61,912 bases of DNA from Gammaproteobacteria bacterium (GCA_015660645.1 DQKS01000045.1:1-61912), one strand, 5' to 3'. Counted from the first letter of the stretch, positions 1 through 9,455 are shown. Made by a program: numbers and translations. Notes: generated by a model from the sequence alone, not told the origin.

Positions 1-1
1 T

Positions 2-268
2 TGGTCACTAGGGTTCTTGTCTATCCTAGGATTTATATATGGAAGAAAAATAAAAAGAAACTTCCGAGGAGAAACTGGAACTATAAAATGGTTTGATCCA
101 AGCAAAGGATATGGATTTCTCATAAGAGATAAAGGAGGAGATTTATTTGTCCATCTTAGGGCAGTCCAACAATCGGATAGAAGAAAACTAAAAGAAAATA
201 CCAGAGTCCGGTTCTCTGTTGAAAATTCAGAAAAAGGACCTCAGGCAGAGAATATAAGAATTATTTAA
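2..268 (+). CDS. cold-shock-domain protein with hydrophobic N-terminus (5' end uncertain or cut)
   Basis: A cold-shock (OB-fold) domain fills the C-terminal 65 or so residues. GTIKWFDPSKGYGFL carries the RNP1-like KGYGF motif and DLFVHLRAV is the RNP2-like strand, so RNA or single-stranded DNA binding is expected. Ahead of it lies a short hydrophobic stretch (ILGFIYG) followed by a basic KIKRNFR patch, which looks like the end of a membrane segment. A TTG at 17 could start translation, but the frame stays open to the window edge and the hydrophobic stretch continues upstream, so the gene probably begins outside. Free CspA proteins are about 70 residues and lack such an anchor. It converges on the next gene with only 2 bases between the stops. 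Confidence 0.7.
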   Translation, partial: WSLGFLSILGFIYGRKIKRNFRGETGTIKWFDPSKGYGFLIRDKGGDLFVHLRAVQQSDRRKLKENTRVRFSVENSEKGPQAENIRII

Positions 269-270
269 AT

Positions 271-1467
271 CTAAAATATCCTTTCAATAAACCAAAATGA
301 ACCCAAGGTAGCTAGGGATACAGCTGCAAATGGTTCAAGGTTTAAAGCTTTTATAGATTGAAAATTTCTAAGCAGAAAAAAAGTTAAAAGGAACAATAAA
401 ACAATAATTATTTGTCCGGTCTCTACTCCTAAGTTAAAACCAAGCAAAGCTGATACTATTCTGTCTTCCGGCAAGCCTACTTCAGTCAGGGTACCTGCAA
501 ACCCAAAACCATGCACCAATCCAAACAAGGATGTTACTGCTGTAGATAAATTATAATCTCTAAATCTATTACTCAAATTAAAATAAGAAACTGTAAAAAG
601 TACAATCCCAAATAATCCTAAAAGGTATGAATTGATACCAAAAAAGTTATAAAAAATAAGAAAAGGTATTGATATAAAGAAAAATACTTTTGAGTAGTAT
701 TGGTATTGATTAGTTTCTTTTGCTAAAAATTCTAGGGCAATTAATAATATTGAGTATCCAATTAATGACTCCACAAAACTTGTAGAGGGGCTTACAAAGT
801 TCATTACTCCTAGAGCTAAAGTCAGGCTATGACCCAAGGTAAAGCCTGTTATGGCAATTACTAATAATCGTTTTCTTTTGTTAAGTAGAATAATTCCGAG
901 AAGGAAAGCTATATGATCATACCCTGTAGAAATGTGCTTTATACCTAAAAGAAAATAATCCCATATTGAACCTTCATTTTTATTTCTTTTAACCGAATCT
1001 AAAGTGCCTTCCTCCCAACTCCGAGACTGACTAGTAAATAACTTTTCTGGATAAGACTGACCGTCTATTTTGAAAGTAGAAATATGTGCATGAGCAGGGT
1101 CTAAATCAAAAAATGCGTTATTATTTAATTTAGCAACCTCGCTTTTACACTTTTCGCTCCAACTTAAACGAATATAGCCAGTTGAAGTAGATGTGAAAAA
1201 CTTGGGCACCTCCTTAAATTCACATTCAGAATCTATATAAAAATTTTCTTTTACATGGCTTAAAACTTCTTGTTCCCAATTAACGGTAAGAGGCCATTGC
1301 ATTTTAGATAAAACGGAAAGTTGAATAGAGAAAATTGTCTCTACTTCAAAATTATTTTCGTAGTGATTAATTAATACCTTAGAGTAAGATTCACTTCTTT
1401 GATGAGCGCCTATAGAACTTGATAAAAAAATTAAAAGGAAGAGATAGAATCTTGTTCTTTTATCCAT
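271..1467 (-). CDS. HupE/UreJ-family (type 2) membrane protein
   Basis: A signal peptide (residues 1-20) is followed by AHQRS, typical of this family, then a periplasmic domain to about residue 165 and roughly seven membrane helices. The signature HISTGYDHIAFLLG (H178, D184, H185), GFTLGHSLTLALG (H213), LVHGFGFAG (H319) and NLGVETGQ (E349) place conserved His and acidic residues in the membrane, consistent with metal-ion handling. HupE and UreJ relatives are nickel or cobalt permeases, but no hydrogenase or urease gene lies nearby, so the substrate is open. It is last in a minus-strand operon, 3 bases after the parvulin gene. Confidence 0.8.
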   Translation of the reverse strand: MDKRTRFYLFLLIFLSSSIGAHQRSESYSKVLINHYENNFEVETIFSIQLSVLSKMQWPLTVNWEQEVLSHVKENFYIDSECEFKEVPKFFTSTSTGYIRLSWSEKCKSEVAKLNNNAFFDLDPAHAHISTFKIDGQSYPEKLFTSQSRSWEEGTLDSVKRNKNEGSIWDYFLLGIKHISTGYDHIAFLLGIILLNKRKRLLVIAITGFTLGHSLTLALGVMNFVSPSTSFVESLIGYSILLIALEFLAKETNQYQYYSKVFFFISIPFLIFYNFFGINSYLLGLFGIVLFTVSYFNLSNRFRDYNLSTAVTSLFGLVHGFGFAGTLTEVGLPEDRIVSALLGFNLGVETGQIIIVLLFLLTFFLLRNFQSIKALNLEPFAAVSLATLGSFWFIERIF

Positions 1468-1470
1468 TCT

Positions 1471-2334
1471 TTATGTATCTAAATTTCTAGAAATATCGTA
1501 CCAACTCTTTAAATCTTCTAAATAACTCCTTAGAGACTGATCATCTCTTCTCTTTTTAAATTCTGAAATCACTTGATTCTTTATATCTGCTAAATCAGGA
1601 GGACTTGAATTCTCTTTATTAACCAGAAAAATAATCTTATAACCTCCAGAAACCCTCTTGGGAAGGGTAAATTCTCCAGGTTCTAATTTCTCTGCCGTCA
1701 ACATCAACGAAGGTCCTACGTACTCTCTAACTTTAGATAAAGTCATTAGCGTATCAGGAATCTGTAAGGCAGTTTGTGTTCCGTGAAATGCAGCTTCATC
1801 AAAAGTACTTCCAGAAATTAACATATCAAATGCCTGTTTAGCCTTCTGAATAGAAGAAATACTTGCATCTTCTTTATCTGGAAAATAAATTTGCTTTATT
1901 CGCAACCTGTTCGCATTTGTAAAAAAACCTATATTCTTCTTAAAGAATTCATTTAGTTCTGCTTCAGAAATATCCATCATGTCATTATCAGAAATTATCT
2001 GATTAATCATTTGCTGAACAACCGTGCCTCGTGCCATGGGATTAGTTCTTAGCATACCCATGTCTAGGGCTCTCTTTATAAGCAATTCTTCTTCGATCAT
2101 TCTTTCTAAGACGAATTCTTTATCTTCCTTGGTTAACGGTGAGCGTTTATCAGACCTCAAACCTTCTAATTGAAGTAGGTATTTATCTCTGGTTATCTTA
2201 GTTCCCTCAATGTTTGCAACCCAATCTCCCGCGGTATTAAAGTTTACTCTTTTAACAAGAGAGACTGATGCTAAAGAAATACCAATAAAAATTCCTAAAA
2301 CTAGAATAATATTTATGAAATTTTTTTTATGCAT
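1471..2334 (-). CDS. membrane-anchored parvulin-type peptidyl-prolyl isomerase
   Basis: One N-terminal membrane segment (about residues 8-28) is followed by a helical SurA-N-like region (residues 40-130, with EDKEFVLERMIEEELLIKRA) and a degenerate parvulin domain (about 140-235, starting RLRIKQIYFP and ending with GGYKIIFLVN). This predicts a periplasmic foldase tethered to the inner membrane. The ATG overlaps the stop of the acetyltransferase gene by 8 bases (ATGCATAA), so the two are translationally coupled. It lies directly before the HupE-like gene and may help that protein's large periplasmic domain to fold; this role is inferred from position only. Confidence 0.75.
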   Translation of the reverse strand: MHKKNFINIILVLGIFIGISLASVSLVKRVNFNTAGDWVANIEGTKITRDKYLLQLEGLRSDKRSPLTKEDKEFVLERMIEEELLIKRALDMGMLRTNPMARGTVVQQMINQIISDNDMMDISEAELNEFFKKNIGFFTNANRLRIKQIYFPDKEDASISSIQKAKQAFDMLISGSTFDEAAFHGTQTALQIPDTLMTLSKVREYVGPSLMLTAEKLEPGEFTLPKRVSGGYKIIFLVNKENSSPPDLADIKNQVISEFKKRRDDQSLRSYLEDLKSWYDISRNLDT

Positions 2335-2785
2335 CTGAAGTCATTTCTATATGAGGTATGCCATCTTCAATATATGTATCACCAGATCTCATAAAACCAT
2401 GTTTCTTGTAAAATTCTTCTAAGTGTTCTTGAGCTGATAATGTTATTAGAGCAGAAGGGAATAGATTTCGGCTCTTATTCATTCCTTGTTCGACTAAAAA
2501 GTGACCTAGTCCCAAGCCTCTGCATTTTGAATGTACTAAGATTCTTCCAAGAGAAGAATTTAATTTTTTTATTCCAGGAACTAAAAGTCTTGTATAGGCT
2601 ACTAAATTACCTTCATACATACCCAGAAAATGCAAAGCCTCCTGATCTAGTCCATCTGCGTCTAAATACCAAGATTGCTGTTCTACCGCAAAAATTTCCT
2701 GTCTAAATCTAAGTATTTCATAAAGCTCATCTTTTCTTAACTCTGAATAAGACTTCCAGTTCCAAGTTATGTCTTTAGTAATCAC
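2327..2785 (-). CDS. ElaA-like GNAT N-acetyltransferase
   Basis: The protein aligns by eye with E. coli ElaA. ITWNWKSYSEL corresponds to its start, LRFRQEIFAVEQQ and DADGLDQEALH to the ElaA core, and GRILVHSKCRGLGLGHFLVEQ is GNAT motif A, which binds acetyl-CoA. The substrate is unknown. I prefer the GTG at 2785, two bases after the reductase stop and close to the ElaA start. An in-frame GTG at 2809 would add eight residues and overlap the upstream gene by 22 bases. The gene sits inside a tight operon. Confidence 0.8.
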   Translation of the reverse strand: MITKDITWNWKSYSELRKDELYEILRFRQEIFAVEQQSWYLDADGLDQEALHFLGMYEGNLVAYTRLLVPGIKKLNSSLGRILVHSKCRGLGLGHFLVEQGMNKSRNLFPSALITLSAQEHLEEFYKKHGFMRSGDTYIEDGIPHIEMTSDA

Positions 2786-2787
2786 TC

Positions 2788-3828
2788 TTAAGGACAAAGA
2801 TTGGGGCACTCTCTGTGTATTGAATCAATAGCTTTAAAGTCTTCTTCACTTAAAGTTACATCCGCACTACCAACGGCTAGCTTTAGCTGATCCATTGTTG
2901 TTGCTCCAATAATATTTGAAGTAACAAATTTTCTTGAATTCACAAATGCATTAGCAAACACCGAAGGATCCATTTCTATCTTCTTTGCGTAGGCAACATA
3001 AGACTTTATTGCTTCATTTGCGCCTGGAACTTCATATCTATTTCCCCTTTCGAACAAGGCCGTTCTAGATCCTTCAGGTCTAGCTCCGTCTACGTATTTA
3101 CCTGACAAGTATCCTTGAGCTATAGGCGAGTACGCTAAAAGACCAACTTCGGACTGGTAATAGAATTCAGAAAGGCCATCTTCGTAAGTTCTATTTAAAA
3201 AATTGTAAGCATTCTGCACAGAAGCTACCCTAGGGAGACTTCCTATCTCAGAGTACTTAAGAAATTCTGATAAGCCCCACGAAGTCTCGTTTGATAAACC
3301 CACGTGTCTGACTTTTCCACTCTTTACTAAATCTCCCAACACCTCTAAAGTCTCAGAGATAGCTATACTTTCTGCCTCTATGTGTTTATAGCCGATTCCA
3401 CCAGAACCAAACATTGCTAAACGCCTATCTGGCCAGTGTAATTGATATAGGTCCACATAATCAGTTTGTAATCTCTTCAGGCTGTTATTTAAAGCCTCTT
3501 CTATATTAGCTCTATCTAATCTTGTCTCTCCACCCCTAAACCAATTCATTGGGCTTCTGCCTGCAACTTTTGTAGCGAGAATAATTTTTTCTCTGTTTGA
3601 ATTCTTTTGAAACCAAGTCCCAATATACTCTTCAGTTCTTCCTTGGGTTTCTGCCATAGGAGGTATTGGATATAGCTCTGCTGTATCAAAGAAATTAACA
3701 CCTTTTTCAAACGCGTAATCCATTTGTTCATGACCTTCTTCTTCAGTATTTTGTTGTCCCCAAGTCATGGTTCCTAAGCATATTAAACTTACCTCTAAAT
3801 CTGTTCTACCTAATTTTCTATACTCCAC
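2788..3828 (-). CDS. tas: Tas-like aldo/keto reductase
   Basis: A 346-residue NADPH-dependent aldo/keto reductase of the E. coli Tas subfamily. It has the Tas-like opening with LGTMTWGQQN, the characteristic YPIPPMAETQGRTEEYIG segment, and the AKR tetrad D48, Y53, K87 and H131 (in DLYQLHWPDR). The C-terminal part carries the cofactor-binding VNSRKFVTSNIIGAT region. Tas was found in E. coli through complementation of a tyrosine auxotroph; its physiological substrate is not settled. The start is GTG with GGAG about 7 bases upstream. It is first in the operon with the acetyltransferase, isomerase and HupE-like genes, and divergent from the peroxidase gene. Confidence 0.85.
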   Translation of the reverse strand: MEYRKLGRTDLEVSLICLGTMTWGQQNTEEEGHEQMDYAFEKGVNFFDTAELYPIPPMAETQGRTEEYIGTWFQKNSNREKIILATKVAGRSPMNWFRGGETRLDRANIEEALNNSLKRLQTDYVDLYQLHWPDRRLAMFGSGGIGYKHIEAESIAISETLEVLGDLVKSGKVRHVGLSNETSWGLSEFLKYSEIGSLPRVASVQNAYNFLNRTYEDGLSEFYYQSEVGLLAYSPIAQGYLSGKYVDGARPEGSRTALFERGNRYEVPGANEAIKSYVAYAKKIEMDPSVFANAFVNSRKFVTSNIIGATTMDQLKLAVGSADVTLSEEDFKAIDSIHRECPNLCP

Positions 3829-3889
3829 AGAATCACTCCATCTAATTAATTAAAAGCACTATAATAGCGTAATAAAATTTAAGAAAGCT

Positions 3890-4387
3890 ATGACAGAAAT
3901 AAAAGACAATATTTATAATCACTCTTGTAATGACAATGCAGGAAATCTGAAAAATCTTTCTGACTTTGAAGGCCAGACTTTACTAGTTGTTAATACTGCA
4001 AGTAAATGTGGTTTTACTCCTCAATATGATGGACTTCAAGAACTTCATTCAAAATTTAAAGACTCTGGTTTCTCAGTTTTAGCCTTTCCTTGCAACCAGT
4101 TTGGTAATCAAGAACCTGGTTCTTCGGCAGAAATTCAAGAATTCTGTTCTGTAAATTTTGGGATAAATTTTCCAATTTTCGAAAAGGTTGATGTCAAAGG
4201 AGAAAATGCACACCCTTTATTTAAATACCTTACATCAGAAAAGAAAGGGTTGTTGGGATCTGAATCTATAAAATGGAATTTCACTAAATTTCTAATTAAT
4301 AAAGAGGGAAAGCCAATTGCTAGATTTGCTCCAAATACAGCCCCAGAAAAAATCTCTCAAGAAATAGAGAGCTTACTTAATAGTTAA
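3890..4387 (+). CDS. glutathione peroxidase family protein
   Basis: A 165-residue thiol peroxidase of the GPx/BtuE family. NTASKCGFTPQ holds the peroxidatic Cys40 (Cys, not selenocysteine), FPCNQFGNQEPG holds the conserved Gln and a second Cys, and KWNFTKFLI holds the active-site Trp and Asn. Cys-type enzymes of this family usually use thioredoxin as well as, or instead of, glutathione. There is no signal peptide, so it is cytoplasmic. A TATAAT at 3860-3865 fits a promoter, though the -35 is poor. It converges on rimI with a 3-base gap and no terminator. Confidence 0.9.
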   Translation: MTEIKDNIYNHSCNDNAGNLKNLSDFEGQTLLVVNTASKCGFTPQYDGLQELHSKFKDSGFSVLAFPCNQFGNQEPGSSAEIQEFCSVNFGINFPIFEKVDVKGENAHPLFKYLTSEKKGLLGSESIKWNFTKFLINKEGKPIARFAPNTAPEKISQEIESLLNS

Positions 4388-4390
4388 TTT

Positions 4391-4894
4391 TTAGTTATTG
4401 AAGAATCTGTTCTTCCAATCTTTTTTTAAACTCTTAGACATTAATAACGCATCCTCTTTGCCTTCTGGAAGTCTATAATAATCTTTGCGTATTCCTATCT
4501 GCTTAAACCCAAAATCTAAATAAAGACTTGTTGCAGCTACATTTGATGCCCTTACTTCAAGAAATATTTTATTACTTCCCATGGCTTCAGAAGCATAAAT
4601 AATTTTTTCTAATAAGTCAGAACCCAAACCTTGCCTTCTTTTATTGGAACCAACCCCTATATTAAGCAAATGAGTTTCATCCAATGCGATTGACTGTATG
4701 GCAAATCCAGATATTCCGTCAGAGTGAGTTTGAATTAGACAGTAATAATCCTTTCTCAAGCAATCTATAAAGTTCTGTTCGGTCCAGGGAAATGGGTTTG
4801 ATAGTGTTTCTATTTCAAGGACAGTTTTTATATCAGCCTCGGTCATATATCGATAACCTAATTGATCCTTGATCTCTAGTTCTTCAATGGCCAT
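4391..4894 (-). CDS. rimI: ribosomal protein S18-alanine N-acetyltransferase
   Basis: A GNAT enzyme of RimI type that acetylates the N-terminal alanine of ribosomal protein S18. It shows TLSNPFPWTEQNF, the motif-A loop RRQGLGSDLL at residues 86-95, E113 in FLEVRASN and Y125 in SLYLDFGF. That pair has the same 12-residue spacing as the catalytic Glu103 and Tyr115 of RimI. It follows the holD-like gene after 3 bases. The holD-rimI pair is an arrangement known from enterobacteria. Confidence 0.9.
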   Translation of the reverse strand: MAIEELEIKDQLGYRYMTEADIKTVLEIETLSNPFPWTEQNFIDCLRKDYYCLIQTHSDGISGFAIQSIALDETHLLNIGVGSNKRRQGLGSDLLEKIIYASEAMGSNKIFLEVRASNVAATSLYLDFGFKQIGIRKDYYRLPEGKEDALLMSKSLKKDWKNRFFNN

Positions 4895-4897
4895 TTA

Positions 4898-5305
4898 TCA
4901 GTCTTTTATAGATAACCATAATTCTTTTTTTAATTGTGAATTACTAAATAAATCTTTAAATGAGGCTAGAAGCATAAAATTAGCATCTGGAAAATTTTTT
5001 TCTAATAATTCTTTATTATCACTTTCTCCAAAATAAATTACCTTCTTCACTGAAATATCTTGCGGTACCAAATCTAAAAACTTACAAGGTTCTTGTGAGT
5101 TAAGAGCTCTAGCAATAGATACCATGAACCTTTCAATACGATCAAAGGAATTATCAAGTAAGCTGCTATTAGAGAAACAAAAAAGAATTGATTGAATAAC
5201 TACAAAATAATCTATAGTTTCCTTGGCATCAAAACCTTCTGCAGGTTTTTTTTGCCAGAATTGGAACCCTAAAAATTCTAATTTTTCTATATTTGTTAAG
5301 CTCAT
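4898..5305 (-). CDS. holD: HolD-like protein (DNA polymerase III psi subunit candidate)
   Basis: A 135-residue protein without an obvious family; HolD of E. coli is 137. Two weak matches occur at the right places. The N-terminal LEFLGFQFWQKKP recalls the HolD segment LQQLGITQWSLRRP, which is known to contact the chi subunit, and the C-terminal FKDLFSNSQLKKELWLSI recalls LTDLRANPTARAALWQQI. Position immediately upstream of rimI, as in E. coli, supports the call. If right, it links chi and SSB to the clamp loader. A TTGAGA-N16-TAGAAT promoter lies just upstream. The identification is inferred from synteny and short motifs. Confidence 0.6.
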   Translation of the reverse strand: MSLTNIEKLEFLGFQFWQKKPAEGFDAKETIDYFVVIQSILFCFSNSSLLDNSFDRIERFMVSIARALNSQEPCKFLDLVPQDISVKKVIYFGESDNKELLEKNFPDANFMLLASFKDLFSNSQLKKELWLSIKD

Positions 5306-5314
5306 TTGTAATGA

Positions 5315-5342
5315 ATTCTACTTTAACTGATTAAACTCTCAA
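5315..5342 (-). promoter_or_regulatory. predicted sigma-70 promoter for holD-rimI
   Basis: On the minus strand TTGAGA (5342-5337) and TAGAAT (5320-5315) are separated by 16 bases, about 10 bases before the holD-like ATG. The 5' untranslated region would be very short. The -35 box is separated by a single base from the leuA -35 on the other strand, so the two promoters are back to back. Confidence 0.55.
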
Positions 5343-5343
5343 C

Positions 5344-5372
5344 TTGACCGACTATTGAGGCGTATATATCCT
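5344..5372 (+). promoter_or_regulatory. predicted sigma-70 promoter for the leuA leader
   Basis: TTGACC at 5344-5349 and TATCCT at 5367-5372 are separated by exactly 17 bases. Transcription should start near 5378-5380, which is at or a few bases before the AUG of the leader ORF at 5380. The leuA start codon is then about 150 bases downstream. Confidence 0.65.
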
Positions 5373-5379
5373 AGTAGAA

Positions 5380-5472
5380 ATGACTTTAGTCACGACCATA
5401 ATTTTAAGTTTACGACTTACCAACCCGGCCCTTGTTAGACAAGGATTGCCGGGCTTATCTCTATCTGTTTAG
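5380..5472 (+). CDS. leuA leader peptide (30 residues, Leu-rich)
   Basis: A short ORF between the leuA promoter and leuA. It encodes 30 residues beginning MTLVTTIILSLRLTNPALV and ending GLSLSV. Eight are Leu, two Ile and three Val, with Leu at 9, 11 and 13 as a dense cluster. Branched-chain codons ahead of a leucine biosynthetic gene are the hallmark of a ribosome-mediated attenuator. The AUG lies at the predicted transcription start, so the peptide would be made from a leaderless or nearly leaderless message. A GC-rich hairpin lies inside the ORF just after the Leu cluster. No homologue is claimed; the call is inferred from position, composition and structure. Confidence 0.6.
   Translation: MTLVTTIILSLRLTNPALVRQGLPGLSLSV
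5424..5453 (+). promoter_or_regulatory. GC-rich hairpin in the leuA leader
   Basis: CCCGGC (5424-5429) pairs with GCCGGG (5448-5453), and CCTTGT (5430-5435) pairs with ACAAGG (5439-5444) around a TAG loop, with an ATT bulge: 12 base pairs in 30 bases, 19 of them G or C in an otherwise AT-rich region. It is followed by CTTATCTCTATCTGTTT rather than a clean U tract, so it is not a textbook intrinsic terminator. A second hairpin, GTTTAG/CTAAAC (5467-5472 with 5477-5482), covers the leader stop codon. Confidence 0.7.
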
Positions 5473-5510
5473 TAGCCTAAACACTGCAACTAAAACCGCT
5501 AATATAGTAA

Positions 5511-7211
<1,701 letters not shown>

Positions 7212-7267
7212 GTTAAGTCTTTAATATACTTTGAATCGCTTAAAAATTTTTTAGCTTGGGGAGTTAT

Positions 7268-8665
7268 ATGGATAGTGCACAGCCGGTTAAACGCAATACG
7301 ATATTATCCTATGGAGGACTTTCTACTCCTTTAGCAATGATTGGCTATCCTATAGCTATCTGGCTTATCCCTTTTTATTCTGAAGTAGTAGGAATAGAAC
7401 TCTATGTCTTAGCAAATATCTTATTATTAGCTAGATTTACGGATGTAATAACTGACCCAATATTAGGGCAACTTGGTGATTCCACAAAAACCGTTATAGG
7501 AAGAAGAAAACCTTGGATAATTCTTGGAGTTCCTATAATGATGTTTGCCATCTATAAATTATTCATTCCAGGCGCAGAAGTTTCCATTATGTATTTTGTT
7601 ATATGGATGATGCTAATGTACTTAGGCTCTACAATAATTGGAATTCCCTATGGAGCTTGGGGAGCTGAAATTTCTCCCGACTATCATCAGAGATCAAGAA
7701 TTGTTAGTGGAAGGGAAGGATGGACCCTTATAGGGCTCTTAATATCTGCCCTTATTCCCCTTGCTATTGAAGTCTCAGGCAATGGCTTATCTGTCGGCGA
7801 ATCTATAAATAGAATGCTTCAGGCAGTATTCTTATTTCAAGATTTTTCAACTTCTGGAAAAATGAGAGACATACTTGGTTATATGGGTATGGGTATTATT
7901 CTTTTACTTCCACTATTTGCTGCGTTAGCGATTTGGAAGGTGCCTGACCCCATGCCTAAAGTAGAAAAGAAAATACCCCTCAAAGAAGGTCTAAAATACG
8001 CAGCAGAAAACCCCCTACTTGTGAGAATCCTGTTAATCATATTCTTAGTTATAGCAGGTGAATCTTTTAGAAATACTTTATCTTTGTGGTTTGTTCGAGA
8101 TGTTATAGGAATAGAAACTGTGGGTGCTTCTTATGCAAGATATTTTATTGCTGGATTTATTGCCATTCCTTTCTGGCTTTGGCTTGGAAAAACAATTGGA
8201 AAACATAAAGCATTCTGCATAACTCTAATTGGAACCGGGACTGTAAGTTTCTTGTGTTTCTTCCTAGAAAATGGTGACTTTAAATATTTTCACATACTAT
8301 TCTTGTTGAAAGGAGCTTGCTTTGGTGGACTTCAATTTTTACCTGCTTCTATGCTTGCTGATGTCGTAGACCTAGATTCTCTAAAAACTGGAGGCAGAAG
8401 AGCTGGTACTTTTTTTGCATTAAATGGCATGATAGCAAAAGTATCTTCCATGCTTGCAGTATGGGCAGCCGCTAGGTTAATAGACGCATTTGGATTCGTT
8501 CCAGGAACAGAAAATAGCGATTCAGCTATGATGGCCTTAAGAGTGTTTTATTGCATTGGATGTGCAGCTTTTTTCTTACCAGCACTTTTCTTAACATGGT
8601 TCTATCCTTTAACAAAAGAAAAACACATTGAACTCAGAAAAGACTTAGAAGAGCAATTAAATTAA
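7268..8665 (+). CDS. MFS transporter, GPH (MelB-like) cation symporter family
   Basis: About 465 residues with roughly twelve membrane helices. LARFTDVITDPILGQLGD and the following GRRKPWIILG match the MelB/GPH signature around helix 2 and loop 2-3, and IPYGAWGAEISPDYHQRSRI matches the helix 4-5 region. The family imports sugars, glycosides or related solutes with Na+ or H+; the substrate cannot be read from sequence. I place the start at the ATG at 7268, with GGGGAG just upstream. It converges on the crotonase gene with a 1-base gap. Confidence 0.85.
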   Translation: MDSAQPVKRNTILSYGGLSTPLAMIGYPIAIWLIPFYSEVVGIELYVLANILLLARFTDVITDPILGQLGDSTKTVIGRRKPWIILGVPIMMFAIYKLFIPGAEVSIMYFVIWMMLMYLGSTIIGIPYGAWGAEISPDYHQRSRIVSGREGWTLIGLLISALIPLAIEVSGNGLSVGESINRMLQAVFLFQDFSTSGKMRDILGYMGMGIILLLPLFAALAIWKVPDPMPKVEKKIPLKEGLKYAAENPLLVRILLIIFLVIAGESFRNTLSLWFVRDVIGIETVGASYARYFIAGFIAIPFWLWLGKTIGKHKAFCITLIGTGTVSFLCFFLENGDFKYFHILFLLKGACFGGLQFLPASMLADVVDLDSLKTGGRRAGTFFALNGMIAKVSSMLAVWAAARLIDAFGFVPGTENSDSAMMALRVFYCIGCAAFFLPALFLTWFYPLTKEKHIELRKDLEEQLN

Positions 8666-8666
8666 G

Positions 8667-9440
8667 TTATTTGAAGTTAGGAGGTCTCTTTTCTATAAAA
8701 GCCTTAACTCCTTCAATATTATCAGGAGAGCCTGAAATAGCATTCTGAGTCCTAGCTTCAATTTTAAAAATATCTTCGTATCCATAGTTTAGAGCCTTGC
8801 GCATAACTTGTTTAGTGTGTTTCAGAGACTGGGGAGATCTCTTGGATAAGTTTAAAGCCCAATCACGAGCTGAATCCATAAGCTCACCACTAGGAACTAC
8901 TTTATTTGTAAGTCCAAGGTCTAAACATTTAGCAGCATCTAATCGCTCACCTTCAATAGCAATCTGATAAGCAAGTTTATAACCTACGGTATTTGTTAAA
9001 AACCAATTTGCGCCCCCATCAGGAATTAAACCTATGTTACTAAAGGCTTGAAGAATATATGCATCTTCAGCCATGATTGTAAGATCACAAGCCATAGCAT
9101 AAGCACTACCTATTCCTGCGGCAGCTCCATTAATAGCAGAAATAACTGGTTTCGGCATGTTTATAATGCTTTGTAAGCTAGGCATATAGCCTCTTATTAG
9201 AGCATCTTCCGTATCTTTCCAATCACCATCTCTGGCAGTCAAGTCCGCTCCAGCTGAGAAACCTAGACCCTTTCCTGTAAGAATCACACACCTTATATTA
9301 GTATCATTTTCCGCTTCTTTAACTGCGCTTAAGATATCACCAGTCATTTGAGCATTAAAAGCATTTCTTACTTCTGGCCTGTTAAAAGAAATAGTAGCAA
9401 CTGAATCCTGCACTTCATAAATTACTGTCTCTAACTTCAT
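8667..9440 (-). CDS. PaaG-like crotonase (enoyl-CoA isomerase/hydratase family)
   Basis: A 257-residue crotonase-fold enzyme with the oxyanion-hole segment SAGADL and SAINGAAAGIGSAYAMACD. Both glutamates of classical enoyl-CoA hydratase are missing, replaced by A113 and F133. Instead AFSNIGLIPDGG carries Asp141, as in PaaG, where Asp is the acid-base of an epoxyphenylacetyl-CoA / delta3-delta2-enoyl-CoA isomerase. Isomerase activity is therefore more likely than hydration. No other phenylacetate or beta-oxidation gene is near. It is last in the dnaE-accA-tilS run, with GGGAG ahead of its ATG. Confidence 0.82.
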   Translation of the reverse strand: MKLETVIYEVQDSVATISFNRPEVRNAFNAQMTGDILSAVKEAENDTNIRCVILTGKGLGFSAGADLTARDGDWKDTEDALIRGYMPSLQSIINMPKPVISAINGAAAGIGSAYAMACDLTIMAEDAYILQAFSNIGLIPDGGANWFLTNTVGYKLAYQIAIEGERLDAAKCLDLGLTNKVVPSGELMDSARDWALNLSKRSPQSLKHTKQVMRKALNYGYEDIFKIEARTQNAISGSPDNIEGVKAFIEKRPPNFK

Positions 9441-9455
9441 AAAATTCTCCCTGGT

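Noticed and set aside
271-1467. Nickel permease for hydrogenase or urease
   Set aside because: No hydrogenase, urease or maturation gene is present in the window; only family membership is supported.
5424-5456. Plain intrinsic terminator upstream of leuA
   Set aside because: The stem is strong, but it is followed by a mixed pyrimidine/purine sequence instead of a U tract and lies inside the leader ORF.
7212-7267. Terminator between leuA and the symporter gene
   Set aside because: There is a T-rich stretch but no convincing stem; co-transcription remains possible.
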